From assembly GCF_959608125.1 (NCBI RefSeq), contig NZ_CAUHPG010000006.1:27269-91268 (forward strand): a stretch of 64,000 nucleotides of DNA. Direction: 5' to 3'. Positions 8,639-16,683 of this stretch are shown here, piece by piece. The stretch is from an uncultured Slackia sp. Its GTDB lineage: Bacteria > Actinomycetota > Coriobacteriia > Coriobacteriales > Eggerthellaceae. How positions within the stretch are numbered: the stretch's first letter is position 1; each line of letters begins with the position of its first letter. The translations under genes were made by a program, and so were the position numbers. The notes beneath the pieces were generated by a model. It was given only the letters and a program-made list of their open reading frames with translations, was not told the DNA's origin and ran no database searches.

Positions 8639-9832
8639 ATGATCAATCAGCGCATGTACGAATTGGGCAGCGAGCCATCTGCCATTCGCGAGCTTTTCGC
8701 CTACGGCCTCGCCCGCAAAGAGGAGATAGGCGCCGAAAACGTCTTCGACTTCAGCCTAGGAAACCCCAGCGTCGCCGCCCCCGAGGCCGTGAAAAAGGCG
8801 GTGCTCGAACTGCTGGAAATGCCCGCGCAGCAGGTGCACGGCTACACGCCCGCACCCGGCGCGCCCGGCGTGCGCGCGGCGATCGCGGCATCGCTCAACC
8901 GCAGGTTCGGCACCGCATATACCGGCAACGACCTGTATATGACGGTGGGCGCGGCGGCATCCATCTCCATCTCGATCAATGCGCTGGGCACACCGGGCGA
9001 CGAATTCATGGTTATCGCCCCGTATTTCCCCGAATATCGCGTCTGGATCGAGAACGCAGGATGCGTCTGCGTCGAAACGCCCGCGCGCATCGGAAGCTTC
9101 CAGCTCGACATCGAAGCGATCGAGGATGCCATCACCGAGCGCACCAAGGCCGTCATCATCAACTCGCCCAACAATCCCACCGGCGCGGTCTATCCCGAGT
9201 GTGATCTGGTCGAACTGGCCAACACGCTTCGCCGCAAGCAGGATGAATACGGCCATCCGATCTACCTGATTTCCGACGAGCCCTATCGCGAAATCGTCTA
9301 CGGCGACGCCAATGCGGCATTCATCCCCACGCTGTTCGAAAGCACGCTGGTGTGCTACTCGTATTCGAAGTCGCTCAGCCTGCCGGGCGAACGTATCGGC
9401 TACGTGCTTGTTCCGCCCGCGGCGGCCGACGCCGCCGACGTCTACGCCGCCGTATGCGGCGCCGGCAGGGCGCTCGGCTACGTCTGCGCGCCCACGCTGT
9501 TCCAGGGCGTCATCGAGAAATGCGTCGACGAGCCTTGCGATGTCGAAGCGTATCGCGAAAACCGCGACGCCCTGTACAACGGTCTGGCCAAACTGGGCTA
9601 CGAATGCGTGGCGCCCCAGGGAGCGTTCTATCTGTGGATGCGTGCGCTCGAACCCGACGCGAAGGCATTCTCCGAACGCGCGAAGAAGCACGAGTTGCTG
9701 GTAGTGCCCAGCGATAGCTTCGGCATCGAAGGATGGGTTCGCATCGGCTATTGCGTCGACCATGCGGTCATCGACGGCGCAATGCCGGCGTTCGCCGCGC
9801 TGATGCGCGAGTATCAGGCCGAGAGCCTCTAG
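8639..9832 (+). CDS. Pyridoxal-phosphate aminotransferase, class I/II
   Basis: A 397-residue fold-type I PLP enzyme transferring amino groups between amino acids and 2-oxo acids. Key elements are NSPNNPTGAVYP (substrate/PLP Asn), ISDEPYREIVY (Asp and Tyr contacting PLP), and CYSYSKSLSLPGERIGY, where the SKS lysine forms the Schiff base and the Arg binds phosphate. The GNP motif DFSLGNPSVAAP is near residue 42. The ATG at 8639 follows AGGGGGAAGC; longer open frame upstream has no support. Substrate is unassigned: the sequence is of the broad aspartate/aromatic class. Confidence 0.9.
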   Translation: MINQRMYELGSEPSAIRELFAYGLARKEEIGAENVFDFSLGNPSVAAPEAVKKAVLELLEMPAQQVHGYTPAPGAPGVRAAIAASLNRRFGTAYTGNDLYMTVGAAASISISINALGTPGDEFMVIAPYFPEYRVWIENAGCVCVETPARIGSFQLDIEAIEDAITERTKAVIINSPNNPTGAVYPECDLVELANTLRRKQDEYGHPIYLISDEPYREIVYGDANAAFIPTLFESTLVCYSYSKSLSLPGERIGYVLVPPAAADAADVYAAVCGAGRALGYVCAPTLFQGVIEKCVDEPCDVEAYRENRDALYNGLAKLGYECVAPQGAFYLWMRALEPDAKAFSERAKKHELLVVPSDSFGIEGWVRIGYCVDHAVIDGAMPAFAALMREYQAESL

Positions 9833-9859
9833 CGAACCATAGGCCCGAACGCAGACGAA

Positions 9860-9895
9860 GCGGCCCGGCGACATAGTGCGCCGGGCCGCTTTTTT
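9860..9895 (+). terminator. Intrinsic terminator after aminotransferase
   Basis: GCGGCCCGGCG pairs with CGCCGGGCCGC around a short loop and is followed by TTTTTT. Confidence 0.9.
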
Positions 9896-9941
9896 CGCGC
9901 CGCAAGCGCCTTGGAACCGCAGCCGGCCGGCCCTGAGGCAA

Positions 9942-9972
9942 TCGAATAAGTGCAACCGTTGCACTTATTCGA
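9942..9972. repeat. Perfect 31-base palindrome
   Basis: TCGAATAAGTGCAAC is followed by one C and then its exact reverse complement, GTTGCACTTATTCGA. It lies between two terminators (9860-9895 and 10006-10029) of convergent genes and is AT-richer than its surroundings. There is no T-run, so it is not an obvious terminator. It could be a protein-binding site or a cruciform-forming sequence. Confidence 0.6.
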
Positions 9973-10005
9973 ACGAGCCTGATTTTGCACCAGCCGAAAA
10001 CAAAC

Positions 10006-10029
10006 GGAGGACGCGAAACCGCGTCCTCC
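10006..10029 (-). terminator. Intrinsic terminator after DUF4190-like gene
   Basis: GGAGGACGCG-AAAC-CGCGTCCTCC; on the minus strand the stem is followed by a T-containing run. It lies just beyond the stop at 10058. Confidence 0.75.
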
Positions 10030-10057
10030 CCCTTTCGCCCGATTGAGCCCGTATACG

Positions 10058-11470
10058 TTAGAACGTACCGAACATGTAATCGAATTCCTCCTCGGCGGAA
10101 TCCTCGTCGATAACCCAGGCATCACCCTGCTTCTTGAAGTCGAATGCCGCGAAATACGTGGTCATTTCGGCAGTGTCGGCCATAGTCTGGCTGAACAGCT
10201 CGGCCACCTTCGCCCGGGCATCGGAATCAGATGCCGTATCCGCATCGATGGTCTGGCTGTATGCCGCAACGGCGTCGCCGAAGTTCATCAGGAACTGGAA
10301 CGTATCGCGCTCGGTAGTGTCGACATACACCGTAGCCATGTCGCCTTCGACGAAAACGCTGTCGATAGAATACGAGAAGTCGGTCAAAGCCCATTCAGCG
10401 AACGCAGAGGGGTCGATGCCCATCTCGGCATACGTGGCCCCGAAATTCTGCTCGAAAGATTCACCGTATTCTTCGGAAAGCTCGTCCTTGAACTTCGCGT
10501 CCTTCGCGACGATACCGTCGAAAAGCACGGTGACCTGATCGTATACGGCCTGCTGGTCCTTGTCCATGTCGACCGCGCCGCCCGTCGCCGACCAGCTGGA
10601 CGAATCGTTCGAAGACGAAACATGCGCAGGCACGGAATCGTCGTAATCGGAGCCCATCGTCGAAACCGCACCGAAGCCGATCATCATCACGGCAACCGTG
10701 AACACGATCATCAGCACCGAGAATACGATGCCCAGAATGCCGCAGACCTTGCCGCCCGTGGCCTTGCCGCTGCGGCCGAACATACGCACGGCCTTGCCGG
10801 CGAACACGATGGCGACAATGCCCAAGATGATGCCGACGATCGGAATGAACGAGAACACGATAGCCAAGATGCCGCAGACCAAGGCAACCGTCGCCTTGCT
10901 ATTGCTCACAGAGGCGTTCGGCGCAGGAGGCGGCGGATAGGCGCCCATAGGCGCGGCGGCGGGCTGGGGCGTGGGACCGCCCGGCTGCGCGGGGGCTCCC
11001 ATGGGCTGCGTCGGTGCAGCAGCGGGCGCAGATGCAGGAGCAGCGGCGGAACCGGCCACGGGCGCCTGCGGAGCGGCAGGCGCCTTCGGGGCCGGCGGCA
11101 CAGGCGCCGCGGCAGAAGCCGCAGGCTGGACGGGAGCGGCGGCCGGATCGACCGGAGCCGTCTTCGGAGCCGCAGGCTGAGCCGGCGCTTCGGCGGGCGC
11201 GATCGGAGCCGCATCAGGCGCACTCTTCGGAGCCGCAGGTTCTGCCGGCCTGTCTGCACGATCCGCAGGAGATTGCGGCGCAGACATGGGAGCCGCCTTC
11301 GGGGCGGCAGGGACCTCGACCGGCGCTGCCTTCGGAGCTGCAGGTTCGGCCGGCTTATCTACGGGATCGCCGGCAAGCTTGCTTTCTTCGGACGCCTGCG
11401 CATCGGAAACGGCGGAACGGTCATCGTCGGGAAAAGGCTGCGGTGCCGTCGGCTTAGTCTTGTCTTCCAT
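10058..11470 (-). CDS. Pro/Ala-rich membrane protein with DUF4190-like transmembrane pair
   Basis: A 470-residue protein of unknown function. Residues 1 to about 185 are low-complexity, with many APKAAP- and PAAPK-type repeats. These are followed by two hydrophobic helices (TVALVCGILAIVFSFIPIVG and the segment after it) and a third (KVCGILGIVFSVLMIVFT), as in DUF4190 proteins. An extracytoplasmic C-terminal domain of about 180 residues contains Ser-rich and acidic stretches. The Pro/Ala tract is presumably cytosolic and could mediate protein contacts. The ATG at 11470 has an excellent AAGGAGG. Terminators lie on both sides, so it is probably a single-gene transcript. Confidence 0.75.
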   Translation of the reverse strand: MEDKTKPTAPQPFPDDDRSAVSDAQASEESKLAGDPVDKPAEPAAPKAAPVEVPAAPKAAPMSAPQSPADRADRPAEPAAPKSAPDAAPIAPAEAPAQPAAPKTAPVDPAAAPVQPAASAAAPVPPAPKAPAAPQAPVAGSAAAPASAPAAAPTQPMGAPAQPGGPTPQPAAAPMGAYPPPPAPNASVSNSKATVALVCGILAIVFSFIPIVGIILGIVAIVFAGKAVRMFGRSGKATGGKVCGILGIVFSVLMIVFTVAVMMIGFGAVSTMGSDYDDSVPAHVSSSNDSSSWSATGGAVDMDKDQQAVYDQVTVLFDGIVAKDAKFKDELSEEYGESFEQNFGATYAEMGIDPSAFAEWALTDFSYSIDSVFVEGDMATVYVDTTERDTFQFLMNFGDAVAAYSQTIDADTASDSDARAKVAELFSQTMADTAEMTTYFAAFDFKKQGDAWVIDEDSAEEEFDYMFGTF

Positions 11471-11595
11471 GGTTCCTCCTTGCGGAACGCGGCGGCGCTT
11501 CCCCTGATCGATGCCGCCTTTTTTCGCCCGTAGTATAGTGAAAAACCCGATGGAAAACCCCTGATTTCCACGATATTTCGGCAGGATACCGTGAA

Positions 11596-11620
11596 CAAAA
11601 AAAAATGTCGCGAAAGCGAC
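11596..11620 (-). terminator. Intrinsic terminator after PQ-loop-like gene
   Basis: On the minus strand GTCGC-TTTC-GCGAC is followed by A and then eight or more T, about 85 bases past the stop at 11705. Confidence 0.8.
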
Positions 11621-11704
11621 GTTCGCCAGCATCTTTCAGCGTGCGCGGCCGCCTTGCCCGCAGAAACCGCGCACGCTTTCCATTCCGCAAGAAGCCCGTT
11701 CGAC

Positions 11705-11995
11705 CTATGCGCGAACGGGCTTCTTCTCCGCCGCCTTATCCAACCGCCTATTGCGGAAGTAAACGGCCCAGTTCACACCGAGGCATGCCAGGTTTATGAA
11801 ATACACCGCCAGAACCCAGCTGATCGAACCCGCACAGAACTTCGCGCCGATGCCCGCCACGTAGCCCAGCGATATCAGCCCGAGAAACTGCCAGCTGGTG
11901 CCCGCCGCCGTACGCGCCTTGAAGTTCTTGTACGCATTCATCGGCCACGACAGGCCGAAGCAGATCAGCATGATCGCCTCGAGTATTTCCGCCAT
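11705..11995 (-). CDS. Small PQ-loop/SemiSWEET-like membrane protein
   Basis: A 96-residue protein with three hydrophobic segments: AIMLICFGLSWPMNAYKNFKA, the next around FLGLISLGYVAGIGAKF, and VLAVYFINLACLGVNWAVYF. The SWPMNAYKNFKARTAAGTSW block resembles the PQ-loop turn of SemiSWEET-type transporters, though the canonical PQ pair is not exact. Function is not known. The ATG at 11995 is preceded by AAGGGGGGAACG; more upstream in-frame codons exist but lack a ribosome site. A hairpin around 11690-11725 overlaps the 3' end of the gene. Confidence 0.65.
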   Translation of the reverse strand: MAEILEAIMLICFGLSWPMNAYKNFKARTAAGTSWQFLGLISLGYVAGIGAKFCAGSISWVLAVYFINLACLGVNWAVYFRNRRLDKAAEKKPVRA

Positions 11996-12167
11996 CGTCC
12001 GTTCCCCCCTTCTTCGCGGCGTTACGCTCGCGATTCGAACACAAACTCGAACCATGGTAGCGGGACGAATCGCAACTGCCAAACGATGAAGGACAGAACG
12101 GGCTCGAAACGAGGCGCATCCACAGGAACAGCGCGGCCTCGAAACGCCCTGGAAACAAGATGCGAAA

Positions 12168-12187
12168 AGCGGGCCCGAAGGCCCGCT
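12168..12187 (-). terminator. Intrinsic terminator after flavoprotein reductase
   Basis: AGCGGGCC-TTCG-GGCCCGCT on the minus strand, followed by TTTTCGC, about 105 bases past the stop at 12294. Confidence 0.8.
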
Positions 12188-12293
12188 AGAGATAAGAACG
12201 CCGCATGAGGGGAGGGAGGGGCGGCGTTACGAGAGTTGTCCGCTTCGAGAAAACGTGGATCGTCGTCGCGTCAAATGGCGCGACGACGCGAAC

Positions 12294-14021
12294 CTACATG
12301 GCGGCGACGACCTTCACCACATGAAGGGCCTCGGTCATCGTGCGGCCGCAAGCAAAACCGTGCAGCTGGTCGGGATAATTTCCGCTGAACACGCTGCCCG
12401 AGCAGTCGCCCACGGCGAAAAGGCCGTCGATGACGTGACCCTCCGTGTCGAGCGCCTGGCAATCGCTGTTGATGCGAATGCCGTCGATGGTGGTCAGCAG
12501 CGTGCCGCCCAGCGTGGCGCCGAAGAACGGCGGCGTACGAAGCTCGGAAAGGCGATAGGATTCCTTGAAGAAATCGGTATCTTCCTGAGCGTCGTAAAGC
12601 TCGTTGTAGCGTTCGCACGTGGCCAAGAAGGTCTTTTTCGCCTCGGCATCGAATCCCAGCTTATCGGCGAGTTCGTCGAGCGTGTCGGCCTTCTGCAGGC
12701 GGCCGTCTTCGAGCTGCTTCTGGAAGTATCCGTCCAGATCGTAGGATCCGTCCTCCTTCTTGAACGCCAGCACGCCCATACGAGTGCCGGCCGAGCAGCC
12801 CAGCGTGTGGAAGCGCTGCACGTCTTCACCGAAGTTGCCGTCCCATACCGAAATATAGGTGCCGTTAGGCTGCTGGGCGGCGGCGTGCGGAAGGTAGTCG
12901 TAATCGGCCGACTCGTTGGCGAAGCGCTCGCCTGCCATGTTCACTTTCAGGAACGGCTGCGTACCGGGGTTGAACTGGCCGTTGCCTGGGAACTGCGGGT
13001 CGCCGGCTTCGATGCTCTCAGGCGTATAGCCGGCCGGGGTTCCAGGAGCCACCAGGCCGCGGTCGAAGATCATCGTGGCGCTGGTAAGGTCCTTGGCGGC
13101 GCCTGCCCACATGGCGGCTTTGATGCCCATGCCTTTGTTGTTCTGGTTATAGCCCAGAGCCGTCACGCTTTTCGCCGTAACGGGAGACAGCGCCTCCACC
13201 ATGGCGGGATTGGCCGCATAGCCGCCGGTGGCGAGCATGACGCCCTTCTTGGCATTGACCTGGACGTATCCGTTATCGGTTTCAAAGATGGCTCCGGTCA
13301 CCCGACCGCCCTCTTCACGCACCAGCTTCGCCAGAAGATGACCGTAGGAAACCTCGTAACCCGCTTCGTTGATATGCTTCTCGAACAAGACGTTGCGCTC
13401 TTCGATGCCGTCGCGGCCTCCGTCCTTGTTGCCGTAATGATGCTCGAACGGAGGCGTATAGAACGACGTGCCGCCCATGCCGCCCGGCATATCGTTCTCA
13501 TCGGCGATGACCACGGCGCCGGACGCGCTCATGATGCCGTCGACGAACGCGAACATATCGCCGGATTCGTCCATCCACATCTTGATGAGGCGCTGGTCGC
13601 AATTGCCCGACGAATAACGGATGATCTCGCCCATAAGACGCTGGCGATCGACGGGCTCGCGATCGGCGAACGGAGGCGTGTCGAGCGCCGCGAACCAGTG
13701 GCGGGTCGCTCCGACCTGCGTGCCGCCTTCGCACACCATGAAGTCGATTCCCTGATCGGCCGCATAAGCAGCCGCGGCCATGCCGCCGTTGCCGGCGCCC
13801 ACGATCAACAAGTCGCATTCTTTGGTTTCTGCGATGTCGGAAATTTCAGGCGCCTCTCCCAACCAATCGAGCGCGCCGCCCGGCGCCTGTTCGCCCTGAG
13901 CCGCTGCGGCCTTCGTATCCTCGGCCTTCGACGGGGCGCATCCCGCAAGTCCCGCAGCCGCCAGCGCCCCGACGCCCGCCATGCCCGCCAGGAAACCGCG
14001 ACGAGATACTTCTGCTGTCAT
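12294..14021 (-). CDS. TAT-exported FAD-dependent oxidoreductase (fumarate-reductase flavoprotein family)
   Basis: A 575-residue secreted flavoprotein predicted to reduce an organic electron acceptor outside the membrane. The N-terminus has a twin-arginine signal SRRGFLAGMAG and a lipobox LAGC. A dinucleotide-binding motif follows (CDLLIVGAGNGGMAAAAYAA), then the FAD_binding_2 fold, ending in LFAVGDCSGSVFSGNYPDQLHG and CGRTMTEA, where FAD and substrate contacts lie in this family. No haem or FMN-binding domain is fused, so electrons must come from a separate donor. The ATG at 14021 is chosen because AAGGAGG ends eight bases before it; the ATG at 14048 would place that site inside the gene. 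Divergent from a membrane LuxR regulator. Substrate unknown. Confidence 0.88.
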   Translation of the reverse strand: MTAEVSRRGFLAGMAGVGALAAAGLAGCAPSKAEDTKAAAAQGEQAPGGALDWLGEAPEISDIAETKECDLLIVGAGNGGMAAAAYAADQGIDFMVCEGGTQVGATRHWFAALDTPPFADREPVDRQRLMGEIIRYSSGNCDQRLIKMWMDESGDMFAFVDGIMSASGAVVIADENDMPGGMGGTSFYTPPFEHHYGNKDGGRDGIEERNVLFEKHINEAGYEVSYGHLLAKLVREEGGRVTGAIFETDNGYVQVNAKKGVMLATGGYAANPAMVEALSPVTAKSVTALGYNQNNKGMGIKAAMWAGAAKDLTSATMIFDRGLVAPGTPAGYTPESIEAGDPQFPGNGQFNPGTQPFLKVNMAGERFANESADYDYLPHAAAQQPNGTYISVWDGNFGEDVQRFHTLGCSAGTRMGVLAFKKEDGSYDLDGYFQKQLEDGRLQKADTLDELADKLGFDAEAKKTFLATCERYNELYDAQEDTDFFKESYRLSELRTPPFFGATLGGTLLTTIDGIRINSDCQALDTEGHVIDGLFAVGDCSGSVFSGNYPDQLHGFACGRTMTEALHVVKVVAAM

Positions 14022-14136
14022 ACCGAATCCCTCCTTGATGTTCTTCACCGCAACGGCGAGGCGGTCCTTGCACCCGCCCTCGAACGCCGCCGCGAAACTG
14101 CTTCCACCCTAAGCGCCGACACGGGCGCCGTCACTT

Positions 14137-14203
14137 CCCCCGCCAGGGGCATTCTTGGAGAAATCCCAGGTAAATCACGTCACCCCCGCAGGGGTATCTT
14201 GCC
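14137..14203. promoter_or_regulatory. Repeated CCCC-GGGG operator-like motif in the divergent promoter
   Basis: Two related sequences lie 46 bases apart: CCCCCGCCAGGGGCATTCTT at 14137 and CCCCCGCAGGGGTATCTT at 14183. Each is a short CCCC/GGGG dyad followed by a shared [CT]AT[TC]CTT tail. They are centred between the flavoprotein start and the LuxR gene, so they are candidate sites for the neighbouring regulator (inference). Confidence 0.45.
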
Positions 14204-14278
14204 TGAAACACCGATCGAACCCCTGTCGAAGGCGCGAAAACAAATACAATGGGCATCGGACAACAGGAGGGGGTATCC

Positions 14279-15721
14279 ATGCATACCATCAGGGGAAAGC
14301 GGGCGTTCGCGTGCGCCCTTGCCGCCGTCGCGCTCATGGGCGTATACGGCTGGGTTCAAAACAGCGTGCTGTTTCCGCGCTTCGCGGAATTCTTTCCTAT
14401 CGGAAGGGAGATCGATACGGCCGCACGAGCGTTGCTCTATATAGGCGTGGCCGTGGTGGCGAGCAAACGCCCCGATCTGCTCGACGCGAAAACCATCGCG
14501 GCCGTAAGCGTGGTGGCGACGGCAAGCGCGACGGCGCTGCTCTACGCCTCCGTCGTTCTGCAATCGATTGCAATGGCCGCGGCGGGCGTCCTGTTCTTCG
14601 AGCTGGGACATATCTGGACCGTCGTCTTCTACGGCCTTGCTATCTGCCTTTTGCCCACGTCGCGCCATACCGCGCTAGCCGCAGCGTTCGGCATCGCCGC
14701 GAGCGATCTGGTCGAACAGCTGATCGGCGTTCTATCGCTCGAGGCAGGATTGGCGGCCATGGCGGCGCTTCCTCTTGCAGCGCTCGCTCTGTCGTGGACG
14801 CCGGCGTCGGAATTCATGACGCGCATGCAACACGCATCGGCGCCCTCCGACCTCGAAATATCTCATCCGCGCGCGTTCCTCAAGCCCACCAATGCGCTTT
14901 TCGCCTGCATTCTGGTGTTCAGCATCGCCTCGGGTTATGCGCTCACGTTCAACGAAGTGGGCAACGCGCCCAATACCAGCCCCATTGAATGGGCGGTGCT
15001 TTTCGCCGTCGCCGTGACGATAGCGCTCACGCGCAAGCCGGGCGGCGAAGACGCGCTCTTCTCGTTTTCGGTGCTGCTGGTTATCGCAGGTTTCCTCGCG
15101 GCGCCGTTCGCATTCGGAAACGATACTGCGGCGGCCAACGCCTTGCTGCGCATCGGCCGGAACTGCTTCGACATTCTGCTTTGGATGACCGTCGCAGCGA
15201 TCGGAAAGCAGAACCCCTTCGCGCTCATGATAGCCCTGGGCCTGGCCAACGCCGCACGCGCCCTGGGCACCATCGCCGGCGCCGTGGCAGGGCATACCGT
15301 CAATGACGTGGTTCCCCTGGGCGGCCAAGAAGCCCAAGCCATCACCGCCTGCGTTCTATTCGTGTTCGTCGCCTTCCTCTGGCTGGGCTTCAGGGGCTTC
15401 AGCTTCGAGCGAACCATCAACGCCGTCGAAACCCCTTGCGTCTCCGCGCGCGAAGAAAACCGCGAAGAATCGTTCGAAGACAAGTGCATGGCGATCGGCA
15501 AGGCACACGGGCTGACCGAGCGCGAGAACGAGATCTTCCTCTGCATGGCTCGCGGTCGCAACGTGGGATTCATCCAGGAGCATTTCGTCATATCGCGCAA
15601 TACCGTGAAGACGCACGTGAAGCGCATCTACAAGAAGCTCGACGTGCATTCGCAGCAAGAACTTATCGATCTGGCCGAAAGCGGCGAAAACGACGAGGGC
15701 CGACACGTGGCTTCGCAATAG
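14279..15721 (+). CDS. LuxR-type regulator with multi-TM N-terminal domain
   Basis: A 480-residue regulator. The first ~380 residues form about 12 hydrophobic helices resembling a transporter-like membrane domain. The C-terminus holds a LuxR/GerE helix-turn-helix (LTERENEIFLCMARGRN, then SRNTVKTHVKRIYKKLDVHS) at about residues 415-470. Such membrane LuxR regulators are widespread in Eggerthellaceae beside reductase genes and are thought to sense the substrate of the neighbouring enzyme. The ATG at 14279 is preceded by ACAGGAGGGGG. Divergent from the TAT flavoprotein reductase, which is its likely target (inference). Confidence 0.88.
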   Translation: MHTIRGKRAFACALAAVALMGVYGWVQNSVLFPRFAEFFPIGREIDTAARALLYIGVAVVASKRPDLLDAKTIAAVSVVATASATALLYASVVLQSIAMAAAGVLFFELGHIWTVVFYGLAICLLPTSRHTALAAAFGIAASDLVEQLIGVLSLEAGLAAMAALPLAALALSWTPASEFMTRMQHASAPSDLEISHPRAFLKPTNALFACILVFSIASGYALTFNEVGNAPNTSPIEWAVLFAVAVTIALTRKPGGEDALFSFSVLLVIAGFLAAPFAFGNDTAAANALLRIGRNCFDILLWMTVAAIGKQNPFALMIALGLANAARALGTIAGAVAGHTVNDVVPLGGQEAQAITACVLFVFVAFLWLGFRGFSFERTINAVETPCVSAREENREESFEDKCMAIGKAHGLTERENEIFLCMARGRNVGFIQEHFVISRNTVKTHVKRIYKKLDVHSQQELIDLAESGENDEGRHVASQ

Positions 15722-15761
15722 ACCGCGGCGTCAGGGTCGTCGGGGCGTGCACGACCCTCGC

Positions 15762-16193
15762 CTAGCGGCGTTTCCTGAATCCGGTCACGTTCATGCGGGC
15801 CACCGGATTGCCGGCGGAATCGGATACGTCGACGCGGGCGAAGCACAGGGTCCGGCCGTCCTTTTCGACGCGGCATTCCGCCACAAGCGCGCCCGTCTTC
15901 GGAGCGCCGAGAAAATCGATGTTGCAGTTCGTAGACACCGTAGGAGCCCGCCCGATATTCGACGCGACGGCGAACGCGAAGTCGGCCATCGTGAACGAAA
16001 CGCCGCCCATCAGCGAGCCCATGCCGTTAAGATGGCGCTCTTCCATCTTAAGTCCGACACGAGCATACCCGGGGCGCGCCTCTTCGATAACGGCGCCGCA
16101 AGCCACGGTGGCATAGCGATCGTTCGCGAAAAACGCTCGTACCTCATCGAGCGTGGCATCCCCAGCCACCAGCGGTTTCACTTCAACGTCCAT
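15762..16193 (-). CDS. PaaI-type hotdog-fold thioesterase
   Basis: A 143-residue hotdog-fold protein, probably an acyl-CoA thioesterase hydrolysing CoA esters in the cytoplasm. The central region RHLNGMGSLMGGVSFTMADFAFAVASN is the PaaI/YbgC-like catalytic helix (HLN.x.G..GG with an Asp further on), and VSTNCNIDFLGAP is the second conserved strand. The ATG at 16193 is chosen over an upstream Met because the protein then begins where the fold begins and GAGAGGATG lies upstream. Physiological substrate unknown. It converges with the LuxR gene. Confidence 0.85.
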   Translation of the reverse strand: MDVEVKPLVAGDATLDEVRAFFANDRYATVACGAVIEEARPGYARVGLKMEERHLNGMGSLMGGVSFTMADFAFAVASNIGRAPTVSTNCNIDFLGAPKTGALVAECRVEKDGRTLCFARVDVSDSAGNPVARMNVTGFRKRR

Positions 16194-16381
16194 TAAAATC
16201 GCATCCTCTCCGTCGTTTCCTGCGGCAATGATATACCGTGTTGCACAGGCGCAGAAAGTCATCGCCACGTCTTTTCTATTGCGCTGGCCGCTAGCTGGAA
16301 TCCATCGCTTTTCCTTCTTGGTTGCGATGACAGGCAGCCCGAAAACCTTCGCGACGTCGCTCTGGCGCGATTTTCTGCACA

Positions 16382-16539
16382 TTTTTTGCAGTAGGCGGTC
16401 TTTTCGGAAACTTCCAGCTTTCAAGAAGGCAGAGAAACCCCAGCTCAACGAAATCGACAAGCCTGATCGTCGCTTCGATACCCATCGTAAAGGGTCGATT
16501 CGGGGTCCGCATCGACCGCCAACTGCATTTTTCTTGCAA
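16382..16539. repeat. Intergenic inverted-repeat element, copy 1
   Basis: The left arm TTTTTTGCAGTAGGCGGTC (16382-16400) is matched by the right arm GACCGCCAACTGCA (16514 onwards) with one mismatch. The right arm continues TTTTTCTTGCAACTTTTCG, closely resembling the matching arm of the element at 45223-45391. The middle is unlike that copy. It lies in the 490-base gene-free stretch 16194-16683, which holds no other recognisable feature. Could be a MITE-like element or a structured RNA/terminator family. Confidence 0.6.
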
Positions 16540-16683
16540 CTTTTCGGGAAATCGGAGCATCGGCGAACGAATCTTGCGCACTTCATACGTCAGCGCGCAA
16601 CCCTCGCGCAACTGAAGCAAAACGGCCCCCGCCATTCAGCGAGGGCCGCAGAAATCACGCGCCATGCAAACAGGGGGCGTCAG

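Noticed and set aside
12255..14444. Long plus-strand open frame opposite the flavoprotein reductase
   Set aside because: High-GC codon bias leaves antisense frames open. No ribosome site or domain; the composition (Arg/His/Gly-rich) is typical of antisense reading.
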